NCBI GenBank assembly: GCA_023251135.1
Contig: JAHEZJ010000031.1
Location: 11,240 to 75,239, forward strand
Source: Flavobacterium sp.
GTDB taxonomy: Bacteria > Bacteroidota > Bacteroidia > Flavobacteriales > Flavobacteriaceae
Direction of reading: 5' to 3'
Length of the DNA stretch: 64,000 nt
The notes below the pieces were generated by a model. That model was not told the origin of the DNA and did not search any database. It worked only from the letters and a program-made list of their open reading frames with translations. The position numbers and the translations under genes were made by a program. This document shows, one piece after another, positions 33,283 to 43,051 of the stretch. Position 1 is the stretch's first letter, and every line of letters starts with the position of its first letter.

Positions 33283-35586
33283 ATGCAAAAAAGTGTTTTT
33301 CTTCTTTTACTATTTTGTTATTCTTTTGGAAGTGCTCAAACTTTCACAACTAACAATTCGATCATTCCGGCACCCAACTCTTATAAAACAACCGGAGACA
33401 GCATTCGTTTCAACGGACAGATTAAAGTGCTGTTTGAAAAGAATAAATTTAGTGCTAAAGAACAAAAAACGGCTCAGCTGTTCGAGTCTGCCATAAACGC
33501 AAACACACCGAACAAAAAAAGCAATATCAATGTTGTATTCATTGCCCAAAACCCTTCGCAATCTTTAAAAAAGGAAGCGTACAAAATTGAAATTACTCCA
33601 AAAAAAATAACGGTTACCGGAAGTGAAGAAGGATTGTTTTATGCGGTTCAGAGTTTACTACAACTGCTCCCGAACAAACCTAAAAATCAGGAACTAAAAC
33701 TCCCTTGTGTAACCATCGAAGACGAACCAAGATACGATTACCGAGGCTTGCATTTAGACGTTTGCCGTCACTTTTTTTCTGTTGATGTTATAAAAGATTT
33801 TATCGCTCAGATGTCCAGCTATAAATTAAATAATTTCCATTGGCATTTAACTGACGATCAAGGCTGGAGAATCGAAATCAAAAAATATCCAAAACTAACC
33901 GAAGTAGGTTCAAAAAGAGCACAGACTCTCGTAGGAAACAAGTTCGAAAGATTCCCTTATTTTTTTGACGGAAATCCGTACGGTGGTTTTTATACTCAGG
34001 AAGAAATCAAAGACGTTGTAAAATTTGCTGAAGAACATTATGTAAACATTATTCCGGAAATCGAAATGCCGGGACATGCCACAGCAGCAGTTACTGCTTA
34101 TCCAAATTTGTCCTGTTTTCCGGATCGTCCTTATAAAGTTATTGAATACTGGGGCGTGTTTGAAGATATCTTCTGTGCCGGAAAAGAAGAAACTTTTACT
34201 TTTCTTGAAGACGTGCTAACCGAAGTTATGGCGTTATTCCCAAGCAAATATATCCACATTGGCGGAGACGAATGTCCAAAAGCAAGATGGAAAGAATGTC
34301 CGAATTGTCAAAAAAAGATCAAAGACTTAGGTTTAAAAAACGAGCATGAATTACAAACGTATCTCACTACCAGAATCGAAAAATTTCTGAATGTCAACGG
34401 AAGACAAATTCTGGGCTGGGACGAAATGCTGGAAGGCGGACTGACTCCAAATGCAGCAGTAATGTCCTGGCGTGGAGAATCGGGTGGGATTGCTGCCGCC
34501 AAACAAAAACACTTCGCCATTATGAATCCGGAGCAGGTTTTGTATCTCGATTACAATCAGGCCTATTCTCCAAATGAGCCTTTAACCGTTGGAAGATTAG
34601 TCACCGTCGAAAAAATGTACCAGTACAACCCTACTCCGGTAGACAGTTTGACGATTGATGAACAAAAATACATTATGGGCGTACAGTCTAATTTGTGGTC
34701 GGAGTATTTAACCAGTCCGGCCAAATTAAACTACCAGCTTTATCCCCGAATGTTTGCTTTGGCAGAGATTGCCTGGACAGAACCACAAAATAAAAATTAC
34801 GATAATTTTGTTTTGAATCGCATGCCGCATCATTTAGAAAAATTAGAAGCACAAAAAAGGCTTTACAAAGTCCCAACCCCTTTTGGTGCAAACGAAACAG
34901 CTTTAATCTCCTCAAAATATACCCTGGATCTGAAACCAACCATCAAAAACGGACAGATTTTTTATACCATCGACGGCTATAACCCGGATGAAACAGCTGA
35001 ACTTTATACCAAACCTGTGGCCATAAATATTCCAAAAGGAGAATTCAGAACCATCAAAACCGTTCAGATCAGCCCGGGTGGAAGAAGAAGTTCTATCAAC
35101 AAAATAATAATCCGAAATCCGGATTTAAAACCGGCTTTGGCACTAAAGCCTATCAAGCAGGGATTAAAATATGAATATTTTACAGGAACATTATTCCAGC
35201 AGGTTCAGGATTTAGACTTAGCAAAACCTGTGAATTCAGGGATTTTTGAAGGCACCGTGAGCAGTGAAAAATGGAAAACGAAAAAAGAGCGCTATATCGG
35301 CTTAAAATTCGATGGCTACCTCTATATCCCGGAAACCGGAAATTATACATTTTCAACGCTTTCAGACGACGGATCGAAGCTTTTTATCGACAATGAGCTA
35401 ATCGTTAACAACGATGGGATTCACTGGCTCAACGAAGCTTATGGAACTGCAAAACTTGAAAAAGGTTTTCACAAAATTAACATCAGTTATTTTGACCAGA
35501 TTGGCGGAACTACTTTAAACTGTTTCATTCAGCCCGAAGGAAAAGAAAAACAGGAGATAAGTGCTTCGCAGTTGTATTACGAATAA
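33283..35586 (+). CDS. Secreted GH20 beta-N-acetylhexosaminidase with PA14 domain
   Basis: A 767-residue exported glycosidase that releases terminal GlcNAc (or GalNAc) from the non-reducing end of oligosaccharides. The signal peptide ends about residue 19 (GSAQ). A GH20b domain spans about 25-150 and the GH20 catalytic barrel 150-500, with the catalytic Asp329-Glu330 pair in IHIGGDECP and the RGLHLDVCRHFF entry. A chitobiase-like C-terminal beta domain covers about 535-610. A PA14 domain covers about 625-767 (YEYFTGTLF, LSDDGSKLFIDNELIVNNDG) and would bind glycan. The operator at its promoter ties it to both SusCD pairs. It would trim chito-oligosaccharides in the periplasm. Confidence 0.94.
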   Translation: MQKSVFLLLLFCYSFGSAQTFTTNNSIIPAPNSYKTTGDSIRFNGQIKVLFEKNKFSAKEQKTAQLFESAINANTPNKKSNINVVFIAQNPSQSLKKEAYKIEITPKKITVTGSEEGLFYAVQSLLQLLPNKPKNQELKLPCVTIEDEPRYDYRGLHLDVCRHFFSVDVIKDFIAQMSSYKLNNFHWHLTDDQGWRIEIKKYPKLTEVGSKRAQTLVGNKFERFPYFFDGNPYGGFYTQEEIKDVVKFAEEHYVNIIPEIEMPGHATAAVTAYPNLSCFPDRPYKVIEYWGVFEDIFCAGKEETFTFLEDVLTEVMALFPSKYIHIGGDECPKARWKECPNCQKKIKDLGLKNEHELQTYLTTRIEKFLNVNGRQILGWDEMLEGGLTPNAAVMSWRGESGGIAAAKQKHFAIMNPEQVLYLDYNQAYSPNEPLTVGRLVTVEKMYQYNPTPVDSLTIDEQKYIMGVQSNLWSEYLTSPAKLNYQLYPRMFALAEIAWTEPQNKNYDNFVLNRMPHHLEKLEAQKRLYKVPTPFGANETALISSKYTLDLKPTIKNGQIFYTIDGYNPDETAELYTKPVAINIPKGEFRTIKTVQISPGGRRSSINKIIIRNPDLKPALALKPIKQGLKYEYFTGTLFQQVQDLDLAKPVNSGIFEGTVSSEKWKTKKERYIGLKFDGYLYIPETGNYTFSTLSDDGSKLFIDNELIVNNDGIHWLNEAYGTAKLEKGFHKINISYFDQIGGTTLNCFIQPEGKEKQEISASQLYYE

Positions 35587-35650
35587 AAGCACAAAAGAGA
35601 TACCCCAAAATAACAACTCCTTTGATTGAACAAAAAAATCTAAAAAAAAC

Positions 35651-35810
35651 AACAGCAAGACCCCAGCGGGGTAATATATTTAGAGAATCTCAACAAGACC
35701 AATAAAAAAAGTTCCAGAGGAGCGATATATTAGATTGTAAATATATATCGCTCCTCTAGAGCTTATACAAACAGCTGTTCTTTCTGTAAATATTTCGCTT
35801 CTCTGAAGCT
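35651..35810. repeat. Cluster of repeat units with a 15-bp perfect hairpin
   Basis: AGAGGAGCGATATAT (35716-35730) pairs perfectly with ATATATCGCTCCTCT (35743-35757). Degenerate relatives lie on both sides: CCCCAGCGGGGTAATATATT upstream and TGTAAATATTTCGCTTCTCT downstream. I recall such GATATATT units from interspersed repeats of Bacteroidota. No gene was found in 35587-35873. Confidence 0.6.
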
Positions 35811-35816
35811 CACAAA

Positions 35817-35846
35817 AAAAGCATCCGCCATATAGGGGATGCTTTT
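35817..35846. terminator. Bidirectional terminator between GH20 and sdh genes
   Basis: AAAAGCATCC (35817-35826) pairs with GGATGCTTTT (35837-35846), with T-runs on both strands. It ends the sdhCAB transcript on the minus strand, and probably the hexosaminidase transcript on the plus strand. Confidence 0.75.
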
Positions 35847-35873
35847 TATATAACTAAAAAGATATGTTTTAGA

Positions 35874-36620
35874 TTATCCTTTCAAACTTGCTGATAAATA
35901 CTCACGATTCATACGTGCAATATTTTCAAGAGAAATTCCTTTTGGACATTCGATTTCACAAGCTCCTGTATTGGTACAGTTACCGAAACCTTCTAGATCC
36001 ATTTGGTGTACCATGTTTAAAACACGATCAACTGCTTCTACTTTACCTTGAGGTAATAAAGCATATTGAGATACTTTTGCTCCAACAAACAACATTGCTG
36101 ATGAGTTTTTACAAGTTGCCACACAAGCTCCACAACCAATACAAGCTGCAGCATCAAATGATTTATCTGCATCGTGTTTATTGATTGGAATTGTATTCGC
36201 ATCAATTGTATTTCCTGACGTATTCACCGAGATAAATCCTCCCGCATGTTGAATTCTGTCAAAAGAACTTCTATCAACTACTAAATCTTTAATTACCGGG
36301 AAAGCTTTTGCTCTAAATGGTTCGATAAAAATCGTGTCACCATCTTTAAACATACGCATGTGTAACTGACAAGTAGTTACTCCTCTATCTGGTCCGTGTG
36401 CTTCACCGTTGATGAATAATGAACACATTCCGCAAATTCCTTCACGACAATCGTGGTCAAAAGCAACAGGCTCTTCACCTTTATTGATTAATTGTTCGTT
36501 AAGAACGTCAAGCATTTCAAGGAAAGACATATCTGGTTCGATTCCGTCAATTGGGTAATCAACTATTCCTCCTTTATCTTGGGCGTTTTTCTGACGCCAT
36601 ATTTTTAATGTAAGTTTCAT
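35874..36620 (-). CDS. sdhB: Succinate dehydrogenase / fumarate reductase iron-sulfur subunit
   Basis: A 248-residue electron-transfer subunit of complex II. The plant-type [2Fe-2S] site is [12 protein letters not shown] with the distant Cys of TTCQLH. The C-terminal part carries the [4Fe-4S] and [3Fe-4S] sites, [12 protein letters not shown] and [14 protein letters not shown]. The form (short spacing, [12 protein letters not shown]) is that of the Bacteroides FrdB/Flavobacterium SdhB group. It is last in the operon sdhC-sdhA-sdhB on the minus strand, with 92 bases between sdhA and sdhB and a terminator after it. Confidence 0.95.
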   Translation of the reverse strand: MKLTLKIWRQKNAQDKGGIVDYPIDGIEPDMSFLEMLDVLNEQLINKGEEPVAFDHDCREGICGMCSLFINGEAHGPDRGVTTCQLHMRMFKDGDTIFIEPFRAKAFPVIKDLVVDRSSFDRIQHAGGFISVNTSGNTIDANTIPINKHDADKSFDAAACIGCGACVATCKNSSAMLFVGAKVSQYALLPQGKVEAVDRVLNMVHQMDLEGFGNCTNTGACEIECPKGISLENIARMNREYLSASLKG

Positions 36621-36639
36621 ACTGTTTTAGTTTGAAGGT

Positions 36640-36712
36640 CATAAAGTCGAAAGTCGAAAGTCAGTTAACATGGAGCCATTTGACTTTAAGACTTTTGTCT
36701 TTTGACTAATTG
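36640..36712. repeat. Short AAAGTC/GACTTT repeats between sdhA and sdhB
   Basis: Direct copies of AAAGTCG (from 36650) face GACTTTAAGACTTTTGTC (from 36680), giving an imperfect hairpin in the intercistronic gap. It may affect mRNA processing. It looks like repeat debris. Confidence 0.4.
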
Positions 36713-38713
36713 CTATTTGTAACTACGCTGTACTAATTTAATGTTTTCGTAAATTAGAGGTTCTTTGTGTAATACGGCATCACTTGGTTTTCCTTTGTAT
36801 TCCCAGGCTGCAACGTATGCAAAGTTTTCGTCATCACGAAGTGCTTCTCCCTCTTCTGTTTGATACTCCTCACGGAAGTGACCTCCACAAGATTCGTTAC
36901 GGTGTAAAGCATCTTTCGCGAACAATTCTCCTAATTCTAAGAAATCGGCAACACGTGTCGCTTTCTCTAATTCCTGATTAAATTCGTTAGCGCTTCCTGG
37001 CACTTTTACATCTTTATAAAACTCTTCACGTAAAGCAGCAATTTCTTCGATAGCCTCAGCTAAACCTTTAGCATTACGAGCCATACCAACTTTATCCCAC
37101 ATGATTTTTCCTAATTTCTTATGGAAATAATCTACAGAATGAGTTCCTTTATTATTGATAAATCTGTCGATTTGATCTTTTACTGCTTTTTCTGCTTCTA
37201 AGAATTCTGGTAACTCTGTAGAAATTTCACCCATTTTAATATCCGGAGCTAAATAATCTCCAATAGTATAAGGCAATACGAAATATCCATCAGCTAAACC
37301 TTGCATCAAAGCCGAAGCTCCAAGTCTGTTTGCTCCGTGATCAGAGAAGTTAGATTCTCCAATTGAGAAACATCCCGGAATTGTAGTCATTAAGTTATAA
37401 TCAACCCAGGTTCCCCCCATAGTGTAGTGAACGGCAGGATAAATCATCATTGGTGTTGTATAAGGATCCTCATCAACGATTTTATAGTACATCTGGAATA
37501 AGTTTCCGTATTTACTTTTCACGATCGCAGCTCCTAATTTAGTTACCAAAGCAGCGTCTTTATCATCTAAACCTTTTACATAAGCATCTTCCGTTCCGTA
37601 ACGTTGAATTGCTGCTGCGAAATCCAGGTAAACTGCTTCTCCGGTTTTATTAACTCCAAAACCAGCATCACATCTTTCTTTTGCCGCACGAGACGCTACG
37701 TCACGAGGTACTAAGTTACCAAAAGCAGGATATCTTCTTTCTAAGAAATAATCTCTTTCTGCTTCCGTTAAATCAGTTGCTTTTTTCTTTCCTTCACGAA
37801 TTGCTTTCGCATCTTCTAATTTTGCAGGAACCCAAATACGACCGTCATTACGTAACGATTCCGACATCAAAGTCAATTTAGACTGGTGATCTCCCGAAAC
37901 CGGAATACAAGTTGGGTGAATTTGTGTGTAACAAGGATTCGCGAAAAACGCTCCTTTTTTATGTATTTTCCAAGCTGCTGTTGCGTTACTTCCCATAGCA
38001 TTTGTAGATAAGAAAAATACGTTTCCGTATCCTCCTGAACCTACTACTACCGCGTGAGCAGAGTGTCTTTCGATTTCTCCGGTAATTAAGTTACGAGCGA
38101 TAATACCTCTCGCTTTTCCGTTCACGATAACAATGTCAAGCATTTCGTGACGGTTGTACATTTTTACTTTTCCACGACCAATCTGACGGTTCATTGCAGA
38201 ATAAGCTCCTAACAATAATTGTTGTCCGGTTTGTCCCTGTGCGTAAAAAGTACGGGAAACCAATGTTCCTCCAAAAGAACGGTTATCCAATAATCCACCA
38301 TATTCACGAGCCAATGGCACCCCTTGAGCCACACACTGGTCAATAATATTAGCAGAAACTTCAGCCAAACGGTGAACGTTTGCCTCACGTGCACGGTAGT
38401 CACCTCCTTTTACAGTATCATAAAACAATCTGTAAACCGAGTCACCGTCACCTTTATAATTTTTTGCTGCATTGATTCCCCCTTGTGCTGCAATAGAGTG
38501 CGCACGACGTGGTGAATCCTGAAAGCAGAAAGCTTTTACGTTATATCCTAACTCAGCCAAAGTAGCCGCAGCAGAACCTCCAGCCAAACCTGTACCAACG
38601 ATAATAATATCTAAATTACGTTTGTTAGCAGGGTTTACTAAATTAATATGATCTTTATAATTTGTCCATTTGTCCGATATTGGACCATTTGGAATTTTTG
38701 AATCTAATGCCAT
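36713..38713 (-). CDS. sdhA: Succinate dehydrogenase / fumarate reductase flavoprotein subunit
   Basis: A 666-residue catalytic subunit carrying covalent FAD and oxidising succinate (or reducing fumarate). The FAD-binding start is [22 protein letters not shown]. The His of [16 protein letters not shown] is the expected flavin attachment residue. The capping-domain and active-site blocks ([52 protein letters not shown]) are present. The length and the [23 protein letters not shown] insertion match the Bacteroidota/epsilon FrdA type. The gene starts 11 bases after sdhC ends. Confidence 0.96.
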   Translation of the reverse strand: MALDSKIPNGPISDKWTNYKDHINLVNPANKRNLDIIIVGTGLAGGSAAATLAELGYNVKAFCFQDSPRRAHSIAAQGGINAAKNYKGDGDSVYRLFYDTVKGGDYRAREANVHRLAEVSANIIDQCVAQGVPLAREYGGLLDNRSFGGTLVSRTFYAQGQTGQQLLLGAYSAMNRQIGRGKVKMYNRHEMLDIVIVNGKARGIIARNLITGEIERHSAHAVVVGSGGYGNVFFLSTNAMGSNATAAWKIHKKGAFFANPCYTQIHPTCIPVSGDHQSKLTLMSESLRNDGRIWVPAKLEDAKAIREGKKKATDLTEAERDYFLERRYPAFGNLVPRDVASRAAKERCDAGFGVNKTGEAVYLDFAAAIQRYGTEDAYVKGLDDKDAALVTKLGAAIVKSKYGNLFQMYYKIVDEDPYTTPMMIYPAVHYTMGGTWVDYNLMTTIPGCFSIGESNFSDHGANRLGASALMQGLADGYFVLPYTIGDYLAPDIKMGEISTELPEFLEAEKAVKDQIDRFINNKGTHSVDYFHKKLGKIMWDKVGMARNAKGLAEAIEEIAALREEFYKDVKVPGSANEFNQELEKATRVADFLELGELFAKDALHRNESCGGHFREEYQTEEGEALRDDENFAYVAAWEYKGKPSDAVLHKEPLIYENIKLVQRSYK

Positions 38714-38724
38714 TATAATTGATA

Positions 38725-39390
38725 TTAATTATTGAAATGATGAAATAATGCGATGATAACGAAAAGTGCCGGTACTACAACCGCAAATCCGTAACCAACT
38801 TTACTTAAGAATCGGGAATACTTATTGTGCATCCCTACAGATTGAAGAGATGAACTGAATCCGTGCCAAAGGTGGAACCCTAACAACACAAATGATACAC
38901 AATAGATACCTGTACGAATTGGATCATGAAACTTATGCACTAACTCTCCATAATATCTTGTTGCGTCTGGTGCTGTACCTACAATATATTTGTAAGTAAC
39001 TTCAGGAAACCAAAAATCATAGAAATGCAATCCTAAGAAAGCCAAAATAACCAACCCCGAAATAATCATATTTCTAGAAGTCCATGAAGCATTAGCAGCT
39101 CCGTTGTATTTTGCATAAGCAATTGGTCTTGCCGCGCTATTTTGAGCAGTCAGTACAAATCCCATTACGAAATGGAAAATTACTCCGATTGCCAAAACAG
39201 GTTGCATTACATATTGAATCAGCGGATTGTATCCCATAAAGTGAGAAGCTTCGTTAAAAACGTCTTCACTAATAATAGAAATAAAATTTAAGGAAACATG
39301 CAGCGCTAAAAACGTGATTAAGAATATTCCCGAAAGAGCCATAGCCACTTTCTTTAAGATGGAAGCATTCAATAGTGCAGATTGTGCCAT
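38725..39390 (-). CDS. sdhC: Succinate dehydrogenase / fumarate reductase cytochrome b subunit
   Basis: A 221-residue membrane anchor with five predicted helices and several His residues suited to bind two b hemes ([42 protein letters not shown]). It passes electrons to menaquinone. The ATG at 39390 is chosen ([21 protein letters not shown]). An in-frame TTG 36 bases upstream lies next to the promoter and is unlikely. As in B. fragilis FrdC and B. subtilis SdhC it is a single anchor polypeptide, first in the operon. Confidence 0.94.
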   Translation of the reverse strand: MAQSALLNASILKKVAMALSGIFLITFLALHVSLNFISIISEDVFNEASHFMGYNPLIQYVMQPVLAIGVIFHFVMGFVLTAQNSAARPIAYAKYNGAANASWTSRNMIISGLVILAFLGLHFYDFWFPEVTYKYIVGTAPDATRYYGELVHKFHDPIRTGIYCVSFVLLGFHLWHGFSSSLQSVGMHNKYSRFLSKVGYGFAVVVPALFVIIALFHHFNN

Positions 39391-39423
39391 AAGTGTTAAA
39401 GTAGTTTGTTTTAAAAAATTAGA

Positions 39424-39454
39424 CAAAAATAAAGCAATTAGACATCAACTACAA
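39424..39454 (-). promoter_or_regulatory. Promoter of the sdhCAB operon
   Basis: On the minus strand TTG (39454-39452), a 20-base spacer and TATTTTTG (39431-39424) match the Bacteroidota consensus, 33 bases before the sdhC ATG. The rest of the 39391-39711 gap is AT-rich with no gene seen. Confidence 0.6.
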
Positions 39455-39711
39455 CCATTTCGCTCTTATTTATAATGATTTTAAAGAGCTTTCTCCGATA
39501 TTATTGCAAATTATTTAAAAACAAGAAAATAGAAATTTTTCGCAAGCCATTTTAACGAATTCTTAATTTTTATGTAATTACCAAATTGCTATTTTTTGCC
39601 CCTTTTTGAGTTATTTTCCTCAAAAATAAAGCGATCCCGAATTTTATTGAATCAAAACAAGCGAATTTTAAGAGCATAATTTTACCTTTATCCGCTTCAA
39701 AAAAAATGATA

Positions 39712-41073
39712 ATGAAAACAGGAATCGACGCTATTTCTTTTGATGTAGCCAACATACATTTGCCCATAAAAACTTTGGCTGTTGCCAGAAATATAGAACC
39801 TGAAAAACTAGAAAAAGGCCTCGGACTAATTAAAATGACTTTACCCGACGTTCATCAGGATGCGGTCGTTTTTGGAGCCAATGCTTTAACCAAACTTATT
39901 CTTGACCACAATATCAATCTAAACGAAATTAGCCGGATCTATGTGGGTACCGAAAGTGCCATCGACAGTTCGAAACCAATTAGTTCTTTCTTAATTAGTT
40001 TGATAGAGCAAAAATTTGGCGAAGATACTTTGGCCGAATGTGATGTAGTCGATTTCACTTTTGCCTGTATTGGTGGTGTTGACGCTTTGCAGAACTGTCT
40101 TGATTTTGTAAAACTGAATCCAGCCAAAAAAGCAATTGTCGTAACAACCGATTTTGCCAAATACGATTTAAACTCCACCGGAGAATATACCCAAGGAGCC
40201 GGAGCATTAGCAATGTTAGTGACTTCAAACCCAAGAATCATTGCTTTTGACAACAATTGGGCTACAAGTACCAAAGGTGTTTTCGACTTCTTCAAACCCT
40301 ACCGAAGTATTTCAAAAGAAGCCATTACGCAAAACAAAAACAACGATTCCTGGTTTGATAATTTAGAAGCCGAGATCGAAATCCATAAAGACCAGCCTGT
40401 TTTTGATGGTCAGTACTCGAATCAGTGTTATATGGATCGTACGCGATCGGCCTACTTTTCGTTCAAAAAACTAAAAAACACCTCCGAAACTTTATACAAT
40501 TCCTGGAAAAGTATCATTATGCATCTTCCGTACTCTTTTCAGGGACGCAGAATGTTGTCTGAAATTTATGCTTTAGATCATACGGATAAAATTATCCCGG
40601 AGAGTATGGAGCCAGCCGATTATCAAACTAAAATTAAAGAAGTGGCAAAATCGGAAGAATACAGAAATTTTGTAAGCGGGAAATTACAGCCCGCTGAATT
40701 GGCTTCGTCTTTAATTGGTAACCTTTATACCGGTTCTATTTTTATGGGACTGTTATCGACTTTGGCACATTATTATGATACCAAACAAGAAGTTGCCGGA
40801 ACTACATTCGGATTCTTAGCTTACGGAAGCGGATCGAAATCGAAAGTTTTTGAAGGAACCATTCAACCGGAATGGCAATCGGCATTAGCCCAAGTCAAAC
40901 TTTTTGAAAATCTGGAAGAAAGCCTTGAAATTGGCTTTGAAACTTACGAAAGTCTTCACAAAAAGGAACAAAAAGAAAGCATCAGAACTCCTAAAAACGA
41001 ATGGGTTTTGGATCGAATTGAAAAAGAAATTCCTGTTTTGATTGGGGCCCGTTACTATAAATGGGTTGATTAA
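39712..41073 (+). CDS. mvaS: Hydroxymethylglutaryl-CoA synthase
   Basis: Condenses acetyl-CoA with acetoacetyl-CoA to HMG-CoA, the entry to the mevalonate route of isoprenoid synthesis used in Flavobacteria. A protein of 453 residues from the ATG at 39712. An ATG two codons earlier is also possible. Active-site residues are Glu81 (GTESAIDSSKP), the nucleophile Cys119 (FTFACIGGVDAL) and the His of IMHLPYSFQ. The RSISKEAITQNK and GSGSKSKVFEGTI blocks fit the thiolase-like fold of bacterial HMG-CoA synthases. It is divergent from sdh, with no other pathway gene beside it. Confidence 0.9.
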   Translation: MKTGIDAISFDVANIHLPIKTLAVARNIEPEKLEKGLGLIKMTLPDVHQDAVVFGANALTKLILDHNINLNEISRIYVGTESAIDSSKPISSFLISLIEQKFGEDTLAECDVVDFTFACIGGVDALQNCLDFVKLNPAKKAIVVTTDFAKYDLNSTGEYTQGAGALAMLVTSNPRIIAFDNNWATSTKGVFDFFKPYRSISKEAITQNKNNDSWFDNLEAEIEIHKDQPVFDGQYSNQCYMDRTRSAYFSFKKLKNTSETLYNSWKSIIMHLPYSFQGRRMLSEIYALDHTDKIIPESMEPADYQTKIKEVAKSEEYRNFVSGKLQPAELASSLIGNLYTGSIFMGLLSTLAHYYDTKQEVAGTTFGFLAYGSGSKSKVFEGTIQPEWQSALAQVKLFENLEESLEIGFETYESLHKKEQKESIRTPKNEWVLDRIEKEIPVLIGARYYKWVD

Positions 41074-41087
41074 AATTCCAATTTTTG

Positions 41088-41138
41088 AAATTCCAAATTC
41101 CAATAAAAAACCGAAGCAAACTGCTTCGGTTTTTTTTG
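41088..41138 (+). terminator. Terminator after mvaS with AAATTCC repeat
   Basis: AAAAACCGAAGCA (41106-41118) pairs with TGCTTCGGTTTTT (41122-41134), followed by more T. Just before it lies AAATTCCAAATTCCAATA (41088-41105), the same repeat word that forms the inverted pair at 63637-63696. Confidence 0.8.
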
Positions 41139-41156
41139 TTTACAACCACAGTGTTT

Positions 41157-41254
41157 GTCATTTCGACGAAGGAGAAATCACATGCGTTAATCGACAAAGA
41201 TTGGCGACAATCTGTGTGGAGTTTCTGGTGTGATTTCTCCTTCGTCGAAATGAC
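41157..41254. mobile_element. MITE-like 98-bp element, copy 1
   Basis: Perfect 26-bp terminal inverted repeats (41157-41182 and 41229-41254, starting GTCATTTCGACGAAGG). They enclose 46 bases with the shared word ATCGACAAAGATTGGCGAC. Copy 2 at 46966-47063 has the same length. No open frame inside. The transposase or RAYT that would move it is not in the window. Confidence 0.7.
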
Positions 41255-41327
41255 AAGATTGCGCTAAAAAAAACGCTGACAAAGCATTTTCTAATGATCT
41301 CATTGACAAATTCTCTCATTAAAACGA

Positions 41328-41507
41328 TCAATCCTTCTTATGCTGTTCTGTATAGTTTTGATTTCCTTTAAGAGCTTCATCATGCACATTCATTCCGTGT
41401 GACATTCCCAGCATGAAAGCGGTTATTATTACTATGAATTTTCTTTTTATCCAATGAAGTGGTCGCTTAGATTGCTCTAAACGTTTTTTATTATTTTGTT
41501 TATACAT
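41328..41507 (-). CDS. Small membrane-associated protein, 59 residues
   Basis: An open frame of 60 codons including the stop. A basic start (MYKQNNKKRLEQSKRPLHWIKRK) leads to one hydrophobic stretch (FIVIITAFMLGM), then a His/Met-bearing tail (SHGMNVHDEALKG, then EQHKKD). The layout is typical of a real single-pass membrane or exported peptide. It lies 71 bases after the 41579-41950 gene on the same strand. His and Met near the membrane could suggest a metal-related role, which is weak inference. Confidence 0.45.
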   Translation of the reverse strand: MYKQNNKKRLEQSKRPLHWIKRKFIVIITAFMLGMSHGMNVHDEALKGNQNYTEQHKKD

Positions 41508-41578
41508 TTTGAAAATGATAAATGATTAGACATTATTTTATCATCGTATGCGTTGAAGCGCATAAAAGCTTAGAAAAA

Positions 41579-41950
41579 TTAAGCTATGTATAAACTTGTT
41601 TTAAAATTTGCAGAATTGATCGTTTCATTTACAAAGGCTGACTGCTTTATAAACGAACTTAGTTTTTGAAAAAGAAATAGTTGCAGATTATGAACGCTCC
41701 TAATTTGAAGACTGAAAACATCTTTTAAATCGAGATACTTCAGAACAAGCGAAAACAGAGCCTTTCCCTTAGAAACAGACTGAACAAATTGGTAGGAACG
41801 AGAATTGGAAAATTCTAATTCTTCTCTTAAAATTACAAACGAAGATTGATAATACGCTGCCGATTTTGATGGAGAAACTAAAAGTCCATCATTCGCAATC
41901 ACGACAAAAGCCAGAAAGAGCGAAAGCAGGTATTTCGTATAATTTTTCAA
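41579..41950 (-). CDS. Small secreted protein of unknown function
   Basis: A 123-residue protein with an N-terminal hydrophobic signal (MKNYTKYLLSLFLAFVVIA) and a Ser-rich body. No motif recognised. It sits 12 bases after the acetyltransferase gene and before the 59-residue frame, so these may form one transcript. Its reality rests on position, signal-like start and length. Confidence 0.45.
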   Translation of the reverse strand: MKNYTKYLLSLFLAFVVIANDGLLVSPSKSAAYYQSSFVILREELEFSNSRSYQFVQSVSKGKALFSLVLKYLDLKDVFSLQIRSVHNLQLFLFQKLSSFIKQSAFVNETINSANFKTSLYIA

Positions 41951-41962
41951 TTTTAGTTTGAT

Positions 41963-42415
41963 TTAGTATAATTTCATTTCCATAATAGGCATAAACCTGT
42001 TTTTTATTGAAGTTTCGAATGCTCCAATTTTCACAAAACCCATTTTTGAATAAAAACCTTCAGCATTTGGTTCTGAATCGAGTTGGATGATTTGAACTCC
42101 AGCCTCTTTCATTCGGTTTAAAAAATCAAGAAACAGGTATTTCCCAAAACCTTTTCCAATATATTCAGGCAAGATAAATAAATTATCCATTTTGACGGTC
42201 TTATCCTCTTCAAAAAGATAAGAATAATAACCTACTATCACCTCATTCTTTACTAATTTGAATACATCGTGTTCTCTTATGTAATCTGGAGAAATAGTAA
42301 GATTCACCTCCCACTTTTGAATTTGCTCTGCCGAGTATCCCCAATAGGCTTTTGACTTTTTGGTTATTTGCGTTAGAATTTCACTATCGGTTGTATTTGC
42401 TTTTTCTATCGTCAT
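41963..42415 (-). CDS. GNAT-family N-acetyltransferase
   Basis: A 150-residue acetyl-CoA-dependent transferase. The GNAT acetyl-CoA-binding block is LFILPEYIGKGFGKYLFLDF, and the later EPNAEGFYSKMGFVKIG is the usual strand-helix end that holds the substrate loop. The start MTIEKANTTDSEILTQITKKSK is typical. The acceptor cannot be told. A small metabolite is more likely than protein. The gene is single, between two unrelated genes on the same strand. Confidence 0.85.
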   Translation of the reverse strand: MTIEKANTTDSEILTQITKKSKAYWGYSAEQIQKWEVNLTISPDYIREHDVFKLVKNEVIVGYYSYLFEEDKTVKMDNLFILPEYIGKGFGKYLFLDFLNRMKEAGVQIIQLDSEPNAEGFYSKMGFVKIGAFETSIKNRFMPIMEMKLY

Positions 42416-42490
42416 TTGTATGAAAGAGGAAAACGAAGATAAGAATTAAAACAGAAGTTCTCATCCGGTAATAACTACACCTCAATTGTT

Positions 42491-43051
42491 TTATACTATC
42501 TCTGCTTTTAAATTTTCCTTTCTAGAAAGAAGCAAACCTAATCCCAGCAGAAAAACAACACAGCTCACCAACATATAAACGCCATTTTTTAAGGCAAAAA
42601 ACGAAAAACCAATTGCAGGTGCAGCAAGAACTACCATTAAAACAAAGATCAAATGAGTTTTTATAAAGTTTAAAGCATGGATCGCCAAACCTATAAAAAG
42701 CAAAGAAGGTCCAACAATAATAAACGGATATAAAATTGAAGGTGTATTATTAATTTGAATACTTAATGCTTCTCTGGCCGCATCATTTTCGCCAAAACTC
42801 GACATTATAAAATCGATTGTACAAAGACCAATGTGCGCAATAATACCCAGAGTTGTTACAAAAGAAGCAACAGCATTCAACTTGTTTTTAGGAAACACAC
42901 GATTGAATGATCCTAAAAAACAAGCTCCGACAAGATTGAACCAATGTGCAAAATCGATGGAACTATGAATGTCCGGCAAGACTTTAGAAAATAGTACATA
43001 ACTGATTCCGAAAAATAGCAATCCAATGAGGCAAAAGTGTTTTGTTTTCAT
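42491..43051 (-). CDS. Multi-pass membrane protein of unknown function
   Basis: A 186-residue protein with about six hydrophobic helices (for example residues 8-24, 70-90, 108-128, 133-150, 155-175) and short loops. A His in IHSSIDFAHWFNLVG and another in IIAHIGLCTIDF stand within or beside helices. No family recognised. It is followed upstream by the LytTR regulator gene 102 bases away on the same strand, which could form a small regulatory unit, but nothing shows a functional link. Confidence 0.7.
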   Translation of the reverse strand: MKTKHFCLIGLLFFGISYVLFSKVLPDIHSSIDFAHWFNLVGACFLGSFNRVFPKNKLNAVASFVTTLGIIAHIGLCTIDFIMSSFGENDAAREALSIQINNTPSILYPFIIVGPSLLFIGLAIHALNFIKTHLIFVLMVVLAAPAIGFSFFALKNGVYMLVSCVVFLLGLGLLLSRKENLKAEIV

